From positions 6,537 through 70,536 of the forward strand of contig JABDHJ010000001.1 in NCBI GenBank assembly GCA_013285645.1: 64,000 bases of DNA, read 5' to 3'. Each line of letters begins with the position of its first letter. The stretch's first letter is position 1. This stretch comes from Verrucomicrobiota bacterium (lineage in GTDB: Bacteria > Verrucomicrobiota > Verrucomicrobiia > Methylacidiphilales > UBA1321). The notes beneath the pieces were generated by a model that was not told the DNA's origin, ran no database searches, and was given only the letters and a program-made list of their open reading frames with translations. Below are positions 1 through 9,986 of the stretch, one piece after another. Made by a program: the position numbers and the translations under genes.

Positions 1-800
1 GCCTGAACATCGCTGCCATAGGCCAAGGGCCAAGTGGCGTTAGGACTGTAATACCCGTATTTGTCGGCCAACGACCCTTCTGCCTGAACTAATTCTGTGG
101 GACTCAGTTGGCGGTTGTAGATCAAAATTTCGGCGATATCCCCCTGCCATCCGTATTGCTGGGAAGGATCCGCCCCCACAGTAATCCCTGACGTCAATCC
201 CGTTGCGGTTTCACTCCCCGTCGTGGTCTGAGTTCCGTTTTGATAAAAGGTGACTGTCGTCGCGGTGCTATCAAAAACGACTGCTTCCGAAACCAGTGTG
301 TTTGCGGCCGGTGCAGAAGCACCCTGTACGGCGGAATAGCACGTATCGAAATACTCGCATCCGGAAAGATAGCCTTCCTGTCGCCCCACTTGAGCCGAAC
401 CGTTTCCAAGGGAAATGGCATTTTGCTGATTTCCCGGTGAAGTCGTGTCCTCGACGACGAGCACCGTCATGTCCTGATTGGTTCCCACCGGCAAAAGATC
501 CGGGTTATAGAGCCATTGGCTTCCGTTAAACCGGAGAGCGGGCTTACCTCCAAAATCATTGGCAATTAAAGTCGGTTGGATGCCGCCGGTACCTTGTGCC
601 AAAAGGGTCCTGAGCGGACTTTGGTCCTGCCATTGGGTTACATTGCCACTGCCATCCGTCGTGACACCAGTATCGGCCTTGAGCCAGAGGCTAAGTCCGG
701 TAGCAGGAACGGGGGGATCGCTGGCAACCAATGCAACATAGGCGTCGGCTTGTGCCTTGCTCCAGCCGTTCGCCCAAATTTGAGCCTGGACATCGCTGCT
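1..800. repeat. Copy 1 of an 800-bp perfect direct repeat inside the giant LamG gene
   Basis: Bases 1-800 match 2362-3161 with no difference that I could find; divergence starts at 801 versus 3162 (A versus G). The offset of 2,361 bp equals 787 codons, or three LamG-like units, so the reading frame is kept. The repeat runs off the left edge, so its true length is unknown. Confidence 0.9.
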
Positions 801-3800
801 ATAAGTCAAGGGCCAGGTTGCATCGGGATTATACAGACCGTACTTGTCAGCCAAATAGACGCTGACCTGCTGCATTTCAGTCGATGAGAGCTGATGATCG
901 TAAATCAAAACCTCCGAAATATCTCCTTGCCATCTATCAAAAGTATATGTCCCAGGCTCTCCCACTGTGACACCAGCTGTCATCGCTTGAAGTCCGGTAG
1001 CGGAAGCGGTCCCCGTCTGGGTTCCGTTGCGGTAAAAAGTTACTTGGTCGAGTCCGGGATCGAGGGAAAATGCCTCAACTAAAAAAGCATTTGCTTCTGA
1101 AGCGGCGGTTCCGTTCCAACCGGTGCCATCGGGACAAAAAAATTGGTAGCCATCGGCATACCCCAAGCCCCGGGTATGCTCATAAGGAGGCCCAGAGCCG
1201 CCTAACCAACAGGAAAACTCCTCGGCAGCTGGAGTGGTCGTTGAGCCCACTACGATCATGGTCATGTCAGCATTGAGACCCAAATTGGCGCTGTTGGCCA
1301 GCCACTGGCTCCCATTGAACCGCAATGCCGGTTTGCCATTGATGTCACTCGACACATAGGTCGGCTGGTCACCCGATGTTGATTGCGTTACCGTATAATT
1401 GCCCGTTTGATCGGCCCACGAAGTAACGGGGGTTCCATCTCCACCCGAACTCACACCTGAATCTGCCTTAAACCATGCCATTAAACCGGTCGTCAACATC
1501 GTTGGATTGGCAGCTTGGAGTGCCACGTAAGCATCGGCCTGGTTCTTGTTCCACTGATGCAGGGTTATTTCGGCCTGAACATTACTGCTATATGTGGTTG
1601 GCCAAGTCGCGTCTGCGTTATAAAGACCGTATTTATCGGCCAAATAAACCCCAACCTCCTGAAGATCAGTCGAAGAAAGTTGGTGGTCATAAACCAAAAC
1701 TTCCGAGATGTCGCCCTGAAATGGACCACCAGCGCTGTTATTGATCGAACCTATGGTCAGTCCCGGCGTCATCGCCTCGACTGCTGCAACAGTTCCTGCT
1801 CCGCTCTGTTGCCCATTTTGATAAAAGGTAACATCCGTGAGGTCAGAACTTAGCTCACATGCCTCGACCATGAATTGATTCACACTGGGTTGAGGAGCCC
1901 CACTGCATCGATTAAATGACGAGGAATCGAAAGTCTCTACACCGCCATTATACACCAATCCGCGACTGCTATAGCCATCCTGATTGCCCAGGTAAGCGAG
2001 ACTTTCATAATCGGTATTGGCGGTACCGGGCGAAGCCACCGTGATGATGGTCATGTCCGAATTAAGATTAAGGTTGCTGCCATTATAGAGCCATTGATTC
2101 CCGGCAAAGCGCACCGCTGGTTGGCCATTGCTGTCGCTGCTCACATAAACGGGTTGATTATCTGAAGAAGATTGGGTGGCGGTGTAGTTGCCCGTTTGGT
2201 CGATCCACGAAGTGACCGGATTTCCATTTCCCGTAGCGGTCACCCCTGAGTCAGCCTTGAACCAGGCCTTCAGCCCTGTTATCGGCAGATACGAACTGGC
2301 CGCCTGGACCGCTACGTATCCATTTGCCTGGGCCTCATTCCACTGGTTCGCGGTGATCAGAGCCTGAACATCGCTGCCATAGGCCAAGGGCCAAGTGGCG
2401 TTAGGACTGTAATACCCGTATTTGTCGGCCAACGACCCTTCTGCCTGAACTAATTCTGTGGGACTCAGTTGGCGGTTGTAGATCAAAATTTCGGCGATAT
2501 CCCCCTGCCATCCGTATTGCTGGGAAGGATCCGCCCCCACAGTAATCCCTGACGTCAATCCCGTTGCGGTTTCACTCCCCGTCGTGGTCTGAGTTCCGTT
2601 TTGATAAAAGGTGACTGTCGTCGCGGTGCTATCAAAAACGACTGCTTCCGAAACCAGTGTGTTTGCGGCCGGTGCAGAAGCACCCTGTACGGCGGAATAG
2701 CACGTATCGAAATACTCGCATCCGGAAAGATAGCCTTCCTGTCGCCCCACTTGAGCCGAACCGTTTCCAAGGGAAATGGCATTTTGCTGATTTCCCGGTG
2801 AAGTCGTGTCCTCGACGACGAGCACCGTCATGTCCTGATTGGTTCCCACCGGCAAAAGATCCGGGTTATAGAGCCATTGGCTTCCGTTAAACCGGAGAGC
2901 GGGCTTACCTCCAAAATCATTGGCAATTAAAGTCGGTTGGATGCCGCCGGTACCTTGTGCCAAAAGGGTCCTGAGCGGACTTTGGTCCTGCCATTGGGTT
3001 ACATTGCCACTGCCATCCGTCGTGACACCAGTATCGGCCTTGAGCCAGAGGCTAAGTCCGGTAGCAGGAACGGGGGGATCGCTGGCAACCAATGCAACAT
3101 AGGCGTCGGCTTGTGCCTTGCTCCAGCCGTTCGCCCAAATTTGAGCCTGGACATCGCTGCTGTAAGTTAAAGGCCAGGTTGCGTTGGGATGATAGAGCCC
3201 ATAAACGTCGGCCAATTGGCCTTCCTGCGTCAGCCGGTCGGCATCACTGAGGACACCTCTAAAGATACGCACAGCTCCGATGGTACCCACCCAACCGGTG
3301 TCAAATCCTCCACTTGTTCCCACGGTTAATCCCATCGCCACATCGGTTGTCGCCGTTGTGGCTGAACCGGTCATCGAACCCTGAGTATAGAAATTCGCGG
3401 TCGAATTGGACTGGCTAAAGGTCACGCTGTTAATACCCAGGATACCGGGATTAGGCGCAGTGCCGGCCTGGGCACTGGAGTTACAGGTATCAAAGACAGG
3501 CTGCCCCCCACGAAAAGCGAATGCCTCGGTTTGGCCGACCTGTGGATAGAGTCCTTCGGTGAACGCGAAGGTATAATTCTGGGTGTTGTCCGCACTGCCC
3601 ACAAAAATGATGGTAACATCCGGGTCGGTATCGAGACCGTCCACCGTGGAAAGCCACTGGCTTCCATTGAAACGCAGCAAAGGCCGGCCTGAGGCAGGAT
3701 CGGTGACGAGGGTAGGCTGGTTACTGCTATTGCTTTGGGTAACATTATGACCTTCCGTTCCCTGATCTTGCCACGCGGAAACCAGTTGGGTCGTAGGATC

Positions 3801-6800
3801 GGCAGTCACTCCCAAGTCGGCCTCATAGGAAGCTGCCAAAGTGGCGGCTCCCGCCGTTGTTTCATCGAGATAAATTGTGCTTTCTACGGCCGATGCCATC
3901 ACGGATCCCGCCGAAAACGTTCCGGAAGCAAGCTTATAAAAGAACGTCACATAGCCATCGCTGTCGGTCTCAAGCGTTAACGTCGACTTCAAGCTGGCGC
4001 CGCTTCCATTCGTGGTGGACAACTGGCCGGTACTGGAATTGATGGTTACGACGACCTGCACCCCAACGATGGGTTGACCGAATGAATCCGTCGCTTGGAG
4101 AATAATCGGATTGGGTTCAAAGCATCCCGGAGTTCCCTGCTGTTGATCTCCTTGAATAACGGTCAAAGCCGCCACAACAGTCTGCCCATTTTGACTGTAG
4201 TAATTGGTGGGATCATTGCCCTGCTGATAGTCCTGAAGCAGAGTCAGGCCATTGCCGTCAGGGGACGAACTCGGATCCTGGCCCGTCCCACCGAAATATT
4301 CGGTCTCCCACCAATCCGGTAAACCGTTGCCGTCCTGATCGTCCGATAAATAGACAGAGACGGGAGAAGCGATCGACGCCACACCGTCCGAATTGTAGAC
4401 AATCGCATTGAGCGTGTAATCACCATAGGATGTGGCAGCGGGAGCCGTCCATGAAGCGCCAAATGGATCTCCTCCTGTCGCTTCGCCGACTTGAACACCA
4501 TCACGATAGTAATCGACTTTCGCAATCGTTCCTGCGCCGTTGGCACTGGTGGAGGATTGCAGCGTCACTACCTGAGCACCACTGACCACGGCGGCATTGG
4601 AGGGCTGCGTGATGCTCATTTGCGGAGCCGGCTCATTCATTGCAAAGCCCATGACCGGCATTGGTGAATAGGTATAGAGAGCCAAGTTGGCACCCAACTG
4701 GCCTCCTGAGGTATCGCCAAATCCTTCCACGGCCCCGTCGTTCCGGACCAAGCTGGTGAAATCGCCTCCCGCTCCGATGGCGCTTATATTCGAAATATGA
4801 GGGACAACAGCGGGAATGGAATTGTCCGTGAACGTACCGTTCCCCAACTGCCCGTCTCCATTTGACCCCCACGTCCAAACCGAATGATTATTTTGAAGAA
4901 CGACGGCATGACTTCCCCCCGCCGCCATCGCAATCATCGTAGGAAGACCGGTTAGTTCAACCGGTACGTTACTATCCGTGGTCGTGCCGTTGCCCAACTG
5001 CCCGTGACTATTGCGGCCCCAAGTCCAGACGTAGCCTCCAACATCCAGCGCCATGGCGAAAGTTTTTGATGCCACGATGGCCTTGATAGCCGGTAGGCCT
5101 CCTATTTGGGTCGGAGTGGAAACGTCCCCTGTTGTTCCAAGGCCCAATTGTCCGTTAGCATTTTCGCCCCAGGCCCAGACATGACCGCTGGAATCCAAAG
5201 CAAAACTGCGATCGCCTCCGGCTGCCACCTGCACGATGTTACTCAGACCAATGATTGATTCCGGCGCAGTCTCTCCAACCGTGGTTCCATCACCGAGTTG
5301 TCCGTGATCATTATTTCCCCACGCTGCCACGCTGCCGTCGGACATGACCGCGAGGCTATGACGAGTGCCGCCTGCAACATTGCCACCATTGTAAATCGCC
5401 CCGCCTAAAATATCCGGATTGGAAAAACTGATGGCTTCCGGTGTGTTTTGGTTGGTCGTCGTTCCATCTCCTAATTGTCCATCTGAATTATTTCCCCAGC
5501 CCCAGAGAGTACCGCCATCCGTTGTAAACCCGTGATGAGCTCCCGCAAAAACAGCATGGGGATAATATGGCGATAAAACCCAAAGGATCTGATTGATAGG
5601 ATAGTCGACGTTATCAGTTTGTCCCAACTGTCCAAATTTGTTCCGTCCCGCGGAAATGCAATAATCATAAGTGTCGATCAGCAATTGAAAATCTTCTCCG
5701 CAGGCGACGGAAGCGTAGGGAATTGCATAAAGGTCCGGATTGCCTTGCGCAGCAGTTGCGCGATGTACGGAGAAAGTTGGGCCGAGTTGGTAAGCGCTGT
5801 TATCTCCCCATCCGATGAGCGCACCCGTTTGTGTCAAAGCAATAGTATGGGTGGGAGAAACCGCCAGACTGGCAAGCGCCGCGAGACTAGACGGTTGCTG
5901 GAGTTGATTTTGATTAGCGCCATTTCCAATTCCGAGTTGGCCGTGGTCATTTTGACCGACATCCTGCAACGAGCCGTCGCTAAAAAGAATGAAAGTTCTG
6001 TTGGCGGTCGCGAAAACGTTCGTGGCATTCGTGAATGTGCCGACCTGCTGTGGTGTACCCGTCGTGACGCCAAACTGTCCGTCGCCCAGCGCACCGTCCA
6101 TATCGCTACCCCAGCCCCACACTGTGCCATCCGATTTTAAGACAATCACGTGGGCATCGCCCACCGCAACATTCATGACACTGTCGATTCCCGGCACCTG
6201 GACAAAGCTCAAGCCATCGGTAGCATTGCTGCCGTCCTGTTGAGAGGCGTTTGATCCGGTGACCCAAACAGTGCCATCATCCATCGATACTGCGGTGTTG
6301 CCATAACCGGCGGACAGTACCGCCACTCCACTTCCGGCCGCCATGACTTGCTCGGGTGTGATCTGTGAAGTAGTCGTGCCATCGCCAAGTTGCCCTTGCG
6401 CATTACCACCCCAGCAGTAGACGGTACCGTCGTTCATCAGGACAAAACTAGAGGAGCCGCCCGCCGCTATGGATTGAATGGTGCCGGAGGAAAATATAAC
6501 CTGTTCTGGCGTATTCTGATCCGTCGTCGTGCCATTGCCGATCTGCCCCTGATCGTTGGCTCCCCACGCCCAGAGCGTATTGTCCGATTTCAGCGCAAGG
6601 ACGTGGTTTCCCGCGACCGAAATCTGCACCACATTACATAATCCGGAAATCTGTGCCGGAGTTTGAGAACCGGTTGTCGTTCCGTTGCCCAACTGTCCAT
6701 GCGTGTTATCTCCCCATGCCCAGACCGAGCCATTGGGTTTGAGTGCCACTGTAAAACGCTCTCCGGCGGCGATGACAGAAGTTGTTTGCGTCGTAACCGT

Positions 6801-8081
6801 AAACGTGGTCGAGACACTTCCTGCTGCGGAAACGGCCGTTGCCGTAATTGCGTTGCCTTGAATGGCGGTTGGCCCGGCTTGGTAATAGACCGTGGCATTA
6901 CCGCTGGAATCGGTAACAAGACTCAGGCTGCACGTTGTCGTTCCGCCTTTGGTCAAGGATACTCCTCCGCTCGAAGCAGGCACGGAAAATGTGATCGGAG
7001 CATTGGCCAAGGGATTGCCCGAACTGTCTGTGACTTGAACAACCAGAGGATTTGCGGCAAATGCATTGAGAGTATCGGCCTGACCATCGCCACTGATTTT
7101 AGTCAAGGTCGGCAGGTTGTTACCGTAGTACTGCGCTAGACCCGAACTCACAAAATCGGGCGAGACGATACTGTTCGTTGAAAAAGGATTAAGACCTTCG
7201 ATGTAGTCGTCAAATACGCTCAATCCGGTCCCGTTCAAGTCAGTATAAGTAACCGGCAATTGCGGCACCTCAGTTGAACTCAAGGCTCGGTTGTAAAGCC
7301 GCGTATCGTCCAAAGCATAAGGTTGATTAGTTGAGTTCGTATCCGAAACTCCAAGCGTGAAAGAAGCAACCGGTCCCGACGTCCAGTTGGTGATGGTTCC
7401 GCTTGCCTCATTCTCTCCATCGACATAAACAGTAGCGAGTTGGTTGGTATCGTAAGTGACCGCGACCTGATGCCAACTCCCGTCAAAAAGTTGGATGGCG
7501 CCCACTGTTGCACCGACTGTTTGAGTATCGCCGACCGAGTCGGAGAATGTGACCCCGGCGAAACCGTTGGTGTCCGCTCCAACGCTCCATGCATTGGTAC
7601 TTACATCCGTCCATGTAGCGATGGTTGTTGGATCCGTTGGGCCATTTGTCGATTGAAACCAAGCCGAAAAAGTGAATTGGTTGGTTGCCGTATTTAAGGC
7701 GTTATTCGTTGTAAACGCCACTTGGCCGCTAGCCGGAAAGTTAAGTGCGTTACTGAAAAGGCCGCTGCTAAACGGACTGCCTGGAAAATTGGTCAGCGCC
7801 CCGTTAATCTGGTTGGTCGAACTGTCCAGCACAACATTGCTCGAATTGGGCTCCATTTGCCACCAGCCCACCAGATTACTGGACGCATAGGCGTTCGTGG
7901 AGAAGCCGTACCGAGCCTCCCACGTATCGTCAAGATTGTCGCCATTGCCATCAACTGCGCGCGCGATGACAGGAGCGAGCAATACCAAAATCAAAAATAT
8001 AATGCCAATGAAGGAGAGCATCCGAAGCTCGACATACGAGCCTCGATCTTTGACTTTGCCCTCCCTTTGACCCCTGAGCAT
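1..8081 (-). CDS. Giant secreted LamG / RCC1-propeller / Ig-like repeat protein (3' end off the window)
   Basis: One reading frame stays open from an ATG at 8081 to base 1 with no stop, giving at least 2,690 residues; the C-terminus is outside the window. I checked the frame at 7502, 6740, 4919 and 470. An in-frame ATG at 8021 begins a compact signal peptide (LSFIGIIFLILVLLAPVIA), so either start is possible. Domain order: LamG-type domain (about 40-270, with GSWHQVAVTYD and YVDG); invasin-like Big_1 domain (about 330-430); about 13 RCC1 repeats of roughly 50 residues (about 435-1150, repeating VWAWG...GQLGNGT); an Ig-like domain; a DQDGNGLPDWWE calcium-type motif near 1245; a second Big_1 domain (about 1290-1400); then at least five LamG-like units of about 262 residues (WLKADTGV, W.DQS, QP..., NGSQWL, YADKYG-like ends). 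This looks like a cell-surface adhesive or carbohydrate-binding protein; no catalytic motif was seen. The function is inferred from domain content only. Confidence 0.85.
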   Translation of the reverse strand, partial: MLRGQREGKVKDRGSYVELRMLSFIGIIFLILVLLAPVIARAVDGNGDNLDDTWEARYGFSTNAYASSNLVGWWQMEPNSSNVVLDSSTNQINGALTNFPGSPFSSGLFSNALNFPASGQVAFTTNNALNTATNQFTFSAWFQSTNGPTDPTTIATWTDVSTNAWSVGADTNGFAGVTFSDSVGDTQTVGATVGAIQLFDGSWHQVAVTYDTNQLATVYVDGENEASGTITNWTSGPVASFTLGVSDTNSTNQPYALDDTRLYNRALSSTEVPQLPVTYTDLNGTGLSVFDDYIEGLNPFSTNSIVSPDFVSSGLAQYYGNNLPTLTKISGDGQADTLNAFAANPLVVQVTDSSGNPLANAPITFSVPASSGGVSLTKGGTTTCSLSLVTDSSGNATVYYQAGPTAIQGNAITATAVSAAGSVSTTFTVTTQTTSVIAAGERFTVALKPNGSVWAWGDNTHGQLGNGTTTGSQTPAQISGLCNVVQISVAGNHVLALKSDNTLWAWGANDQGQIGNGTTTDQNTPEQVIFSSGTIQSIAAGGSSSFVLMNDGTVYCWGGNAQGQLGDGTTTSQITPEQVMAAGSGVAVLSAGYGNTAVSMDDGTVWVTGSNASQQDGSNATDGLSFVQVPGIDSVMNVAVGDAHVIVLKSDGTVWGWGSDMDGALGDGQFGVTTGTPQQVGTFTNATNVFATANRTFILFSDGSLQDVGQNDHGQLGIGNGANQNQLQQPSSLAALASLAVSPTHTIALTQTGALIGWGDNSAYQLGPTFSVHRATAAQGNPDLYAIPYASVACGEDFQLLIDTYDYCISAGRNKFGQLGQTDNVDYPINQILWVLSPYYPHAVFAGAHHGFTTDGGTLWGWGNNSDGQLGDGTTTNQNTPEAISFSNPDILGGAIYNGGNVAGGTRHSLAVMSDGSVAAWGNNDHGQLGDGTTVGETAPESIIGLSNIVQVAAGGDRSFALDSSGHVWAWGENANGQLGLGTTGDVSTPTQIGGLPAIKAIVASKTFAMALDVGGYVWTWGRNSHGQLGNGTTTDSNVPVELTGLPTMIAMAAGGSHAVVLQNNHSVWTWGSNGDGQLGNGTFTDNSIPAVVPHISNISAIGAGGDFTSLVRNDGAVEGFGDTSGGQLGANLALYTYSPMPVMGFAMNEPAPQMSITQPSNAAVVSGAQVVTLQSSTSANGAGTIAKVDYYRDGVQVGEATGGDPFGASWTAPAATSYGDYTLNAIVYNSDGVASIASPVSVYLSDDQDGNGLPDWWETEYFGGTGQDPSSSPDGNGLTLLQDYQQGNDPTNYYSQNGQTVVAALTVIQGDQQQGTPGCFEPNPIILQATDSFGQPIVGVQVVVTINSSTGQLSTTNGSGASLKSTLTLETDSDGYVTFFYKLASGTFSAGSVMASAVESTIYLDETTAGAATLAASYEADLGVTADPTTQLVSAWQDQGTEGHNVTQSNSSNQPTLVTDPASGRPLLRFNGSQWLSTVDGLDTDPDVTIIFVGSADNTQNYTFAFTEGLYPQVGQTEAFAFRGGQPVFDTCNSSAQAGTAPNPGILGINSVTFSQSNSTANFYTQGSMTGSATTATTDVAMGLTVGTSGGFDTGWVGTIGAVRIFRGVLSDADRLTQEGQLADVYGLYHPNATWPLTYSSDVQAQIWANGWSKAQADAYVALVASDPPVPATGLSLWLKADTGVTTDGSGNVTQWQDQSPLRTLLAQGTGGIQPTLIANDFGGKPALRFNGSQWLYNPDLLPVGTNQDMTVLVVEDTTSPGNQQNAISLGNGSAQVGRQEGYLSGCEYFDTCYSAVQGASAPAANTLVSEAVVFDSTATTVTFYQNGTQTTTGSETATGLTSGITVGADPSQQYGWQGDIAEILIYNRQLSPTELVQAEGSLADKYGYYSPNATWPLAYGSDVQALITANQWNEAQANGYVAVQAASSYLPITGLKAWFKADSGVTATGNGNPVTSWIDQTGNYTATQSSSDNQPVYVSSDSNGQPAVRFAGNQWLYNGSNLNLNSDMTIITVASPGTANTDYESLAYLGNQDGYSSRGLVYNGGVETFDSSSFNRCSGAPQPSVNQFMVEACELSSDLTDVTFYQNGQQSGAGTVAAVEAMTPGLTIGSINNSAGGPFQGDISEVLVYDHQLSSTDLQEVGVYLADKYGLYNADATWPTTYSSNVQAEITLHQWNKNQADAYVALQAANPTMLTTGLMAWFKADSGVSSGGDGTPVTSWADQTGNYTVTQSTSGDQPTYVSSDINGKPALRFNGSQWLANSANLGLNADMTMIVVGSTTTPAAEEFSCWLGGSGPPYEHTRGLGYADGYQFFCPDGTGWNGTAASEANAFLVEAFSLDPGLDQVTFYRNGTQTGTASATGLQAMTAGVTVGEPGTYTFDRWQGDISEVLIYDHQLSSTEMQQVSVYLADKYGLYNPDATWPLTYSSDVQAQIWANGWSKAQADAYVALVASDPPVPATGLSLWLKADTGVTTDGSGNVTQWQDQSPLRTLLAQGTGGIQPTLIANDFGGKPALRFNGSQWLYNPDLLPVGTNQDMTVLVVEDTTSPGNQQNAISLGNGSAQVGRQEGYLSGCEYFDTCYSAVQGASAPAANTLVSEAVVFDSTATTVTFYQNGTQTTTGSETATGLTSGITVGADPSQQYGWQGDIAEILIYNRQLSPTELVQAEGSLADKYGYYSPNATWPLAYGSDVQ
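2362..3161. repeat. Copy 2 of the 800-bp perfect direct repeat inside the giant LamG gene
   Basis: Identical to 1-800. The intervening units (801-2361) are related in protein sequence but clearly diverged. Perfect identity of this one block therefore points to a recent duplication or gene conversion, or to an assembly effect. Confidence 0.9.
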
Positions 8082-8613
8082 TCTCACGGCATAGGGAGAA
8101 TCAGTTGATAAGCCAAGATGTTTAATTACAAAAAAGAAATTTTATTTCAAGTCATTGATAGTCTAACGCTTGAGTCAGTAATTAATATAAAATTATTCCA
8201 GCTTATATAATTAACTGATAGTAAACGATATGAATATGATCACATCCTGATTTGGCGATTGCTTGGATGGAATGGATAAATTAGGTGCAAGGCCTTCACC
8301 GCGATAAAGCCGCCGAGTCGTCGCGCAACGAGATCGTCATCCTTTTTTGGCGTTGCCGGACTTATAGGCCCGAGGCCTCTCAATAAAGCTGAATGGCGGT
8401 TGTTGGCGAAGATTTCATGATCGTTTCTTACACTCGCGTTTATGGATGCGCAATGAAGTCCCGGATACGATCGCGATCCAAGGTTCGCTCGCGCCGATGA
8501 CGGGAACTCGTCTCGTACATTACCGCGATTCTCTTGCTCGTGGGCATTTAGTGCACTCGGCTCCGCGTGCAATGAAAATTGCTGATTCTCGCTAAATCGC
8601 GTAACCTACTGAC
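8082..8613. other. Gene-free stretch between the giant LamG gene and the AbiE-type pair
   Basis: The first 150 bases are AT-rich and presumably hold the promoter of the minus-strand LamG gene. A minus-strand open frame at 8240-8572 (110 codons) has no recognisable domain, no good ribosome site and an unremarkable composition; I do not call it a gene. Confidence 0.5.
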
Positions 8614-8898
8614 ATGACCGACCATAATCCAAAGGCAGATAAGCACATTTGGGATCAAATGCCGGGACTGGTATGGTCAACCCCCAACGCCAGCGATGAT
8701 GTTTACATCGCTGCGGCCCTCCTCAACCCAAGGTTCCTTCAACTCCTGGCTATTGCTGAACACTTCGGCACCGAACGCCTCCAAGGGGCCTGGGGAAAAC
8801 TTAAAAGAGAAGCTCCCGAAGAATCGCGCCGCGCTGCCCCACACGTAGAGCGCATGATCAAGAATATCCTAGAAGGAGAACGTCTTGCTCACGCCTAA
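8614..8898 (+). CDS. Small antitoxin-like partner of an AbiEii-type nucleotidyltransferase
   Basis: A 94-residue soluble protein with no signal peptide. I do not recognise a named domain. It lies directly upstream of the AbiEii-family gene, and its last 14 bases overlap that gene's TTG start. Small proteins of about 90 residues often precede AbiEii-like nucleotidyltransferases and act as the antitoxin half, so that role is inferred from position. The sequence contains a helical stretch (LQLLAIAEHFGTERLQGAW) and a basic C-terminal half. Confidence 0.6.
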   Translation: MTDHNPKADKHIWDQMPGLVWSTPNASDDVYIAAALLNPRFLQLLAIAEHFGTERLQGAWGKLKREAPEESRRAAPHVERMIKNILEGERLAHA

Positions 8899-9616
8899 GA
8901 CCCAAGCGCTCTGGGACGCAACCCAGGAAGAGAAGGCTCTCCTTCCTGGCTTCGTGCTCATCGGAGGCACAGCCCTTTCGCTGCACATCAATCACCGCAT
9001 TAGCGTGGATCTCGATTTCGCGTTCATTGGCTCCAAACTTCCCCGAGAACGTATCCAGCGTCTTATCGAACTACTCGCCGAAAAGGGCTTTCAAATCACG
9101 CCCAACGATAACCCTGCAGCCCTCGAGGACTTTTCCCAAGGTGGTGAGGATCTCCACGATTATCACCAAGACTACGTCGTCGACAACGAGGCCAAACTAA
9201 CCTTCGTCTGCCCTGGCAGTAGCACGCGGCAGATCCTTGGCGGAAACCCGACCGATCCTTTCCGCGTCGCCACAGTCGACGAGATCTTCAAACTCAAATG
9301 CCACGTTGTCACCCAGCGCAACAAGTCACGTGATTGGTTCGATCTCTACACCTTGTTTACCCAACACGGTTACACGGTCGACAGCCTTCGAGAAACTTTT
9401 GACGCGATGAAACAGCCTTACCAGGCCGACATCGCACTAGCTCGCCTCTGCTCGTGCACAATGAATTCCCACGATGAAGGCTACGCCCAACTGCTCAAAA
9501 ACTCACCGTCCACAGAAACGATGGCCTCCTACTTTCGCAAAGAACTAAAAAAAAATGAAGTCTCCTTAGCGCGCACGGTACTCCAGTCCAGCTCTAAGCG
9601 CGCCAAGACTCCGTGA
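8885..9616 (+). CDS. AbiEii/AbiGii-family nucleotidyltransferase toxin
   Basis: A 243-residue protein with the AbiEii nucleotidyltransferase signature: GGTALSLH followed by SVDLDFAF (G-G-T plus D-x-D, the metal and NTP-binding residues) at about 23-42. Later comes the helix FKLKCHVVTQRNKSRDWFDLY at about 138-157, matching the conserved K...RD..DLY block. Known family members transfer nucleotides to tRNA or other targets and belong to type IV-like toxin-antitoxin or phage-abortive systems. The start is TTG: the sequence AAGGAG at 8873-8878 sits 6 bases before TTG at 8885, and the gene overlaps its upstream partner, so the two are probably translationally coupled. The C-terminus is Ser/Lys-rich. 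Confidence 0.88.
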   Translation: MLTPKTQALWDATQEEKALLPGFVLIGGTALSLHINHRISVDLDFAFIGSKLPRERIQRLIELLAEKGFQITPNDNPAALEDFSQGGEDLHDYHQDYVVDNEAKLTFVCPGSSTRQILGGNPTDPFRVATVDEIFKLKCHVVTQRNKSRDWFDLYTLFTQHGYTVDSLRETFDAMKQPYQADIALARLCSCTMNSHDEGYAQLLKNSPSTETMASYFRKELKKNEVSLARTVLQSSSKRAKTP

Positions 9617-9669
9617 CAGACAAACGGTCCGGGAGGCAGGTACATCAAACTATCCAGCGGCTTCCTGCA

Positions 9670-9909
9670 ATGAATCCAGAACTCCAAGCTCTGCACTCCC
9701 GCTTCGAACCATATCTGATTCATCCCTGGCCCGATGTTATCTGGGCCGATTATTGGCTTGTCACCGGCGTCTGCCTGCCTCTGCTGATCTCCATTGGCAC
9801 AACCATTTGGTTTACTATCGGCTGCTGGAAGGACATCATCTTATTTTTCCGCCGCCTACGGGTGGAATGCGTCGATAACCATGACGATGGCACGGTGGAC
9901 CGGTCCTGA
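9670..9909 (+). pseudogene. C-terminal fragment of a sodium:solute symporter
   Basis: The 79 residues from ATG 9670 align with the last part of the symporter at the right end of this window (62815-64000). Shared features are W-P-x-x-VW, then (F/Y)W-x-V, a hydrophobic segment, IWFT-x-G, D-x(4-5)-FRRLR, and a D-N/D-G-x-V tail. This is one membrane helix plus a cytoplasmic tail, with the other helices missing, so I read it as the remnant of a symporter gene whose 5' part is lost. The frame also opens from GTG at 9613, overlapping the AbiEii stop, so a short translated product is possible. The alternative is a stand-alone single-helix membrane protein. Confidence 0.6.
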
Positions 9910-9986
9910 TCCGCTGTGATTCCCAGGGCCGTTCCGTTCCAGGGAGGGACGGCGTGAGACACGATATGGGATCAAGCCGCAGGCAC

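Noticed and set aside
30-3170. Regularly spaced repeats that could suggest a CRISPR array
   Set aside because: The unit is about 785 bp and coding (LamG-like), without short direct repeats or spacers.
1-8081. Many short plus- and minus-strand open frames inside the LamG/RCC1 gene
   Set aside because: All overlap the single long frame and repeat with its internal duplication; none has a ribosome site or domain of its own.
8240-8572. 110-codon minus-strand frame
   Set aside because: No domain, no signal, no ribosome site; the composition looks like chance.
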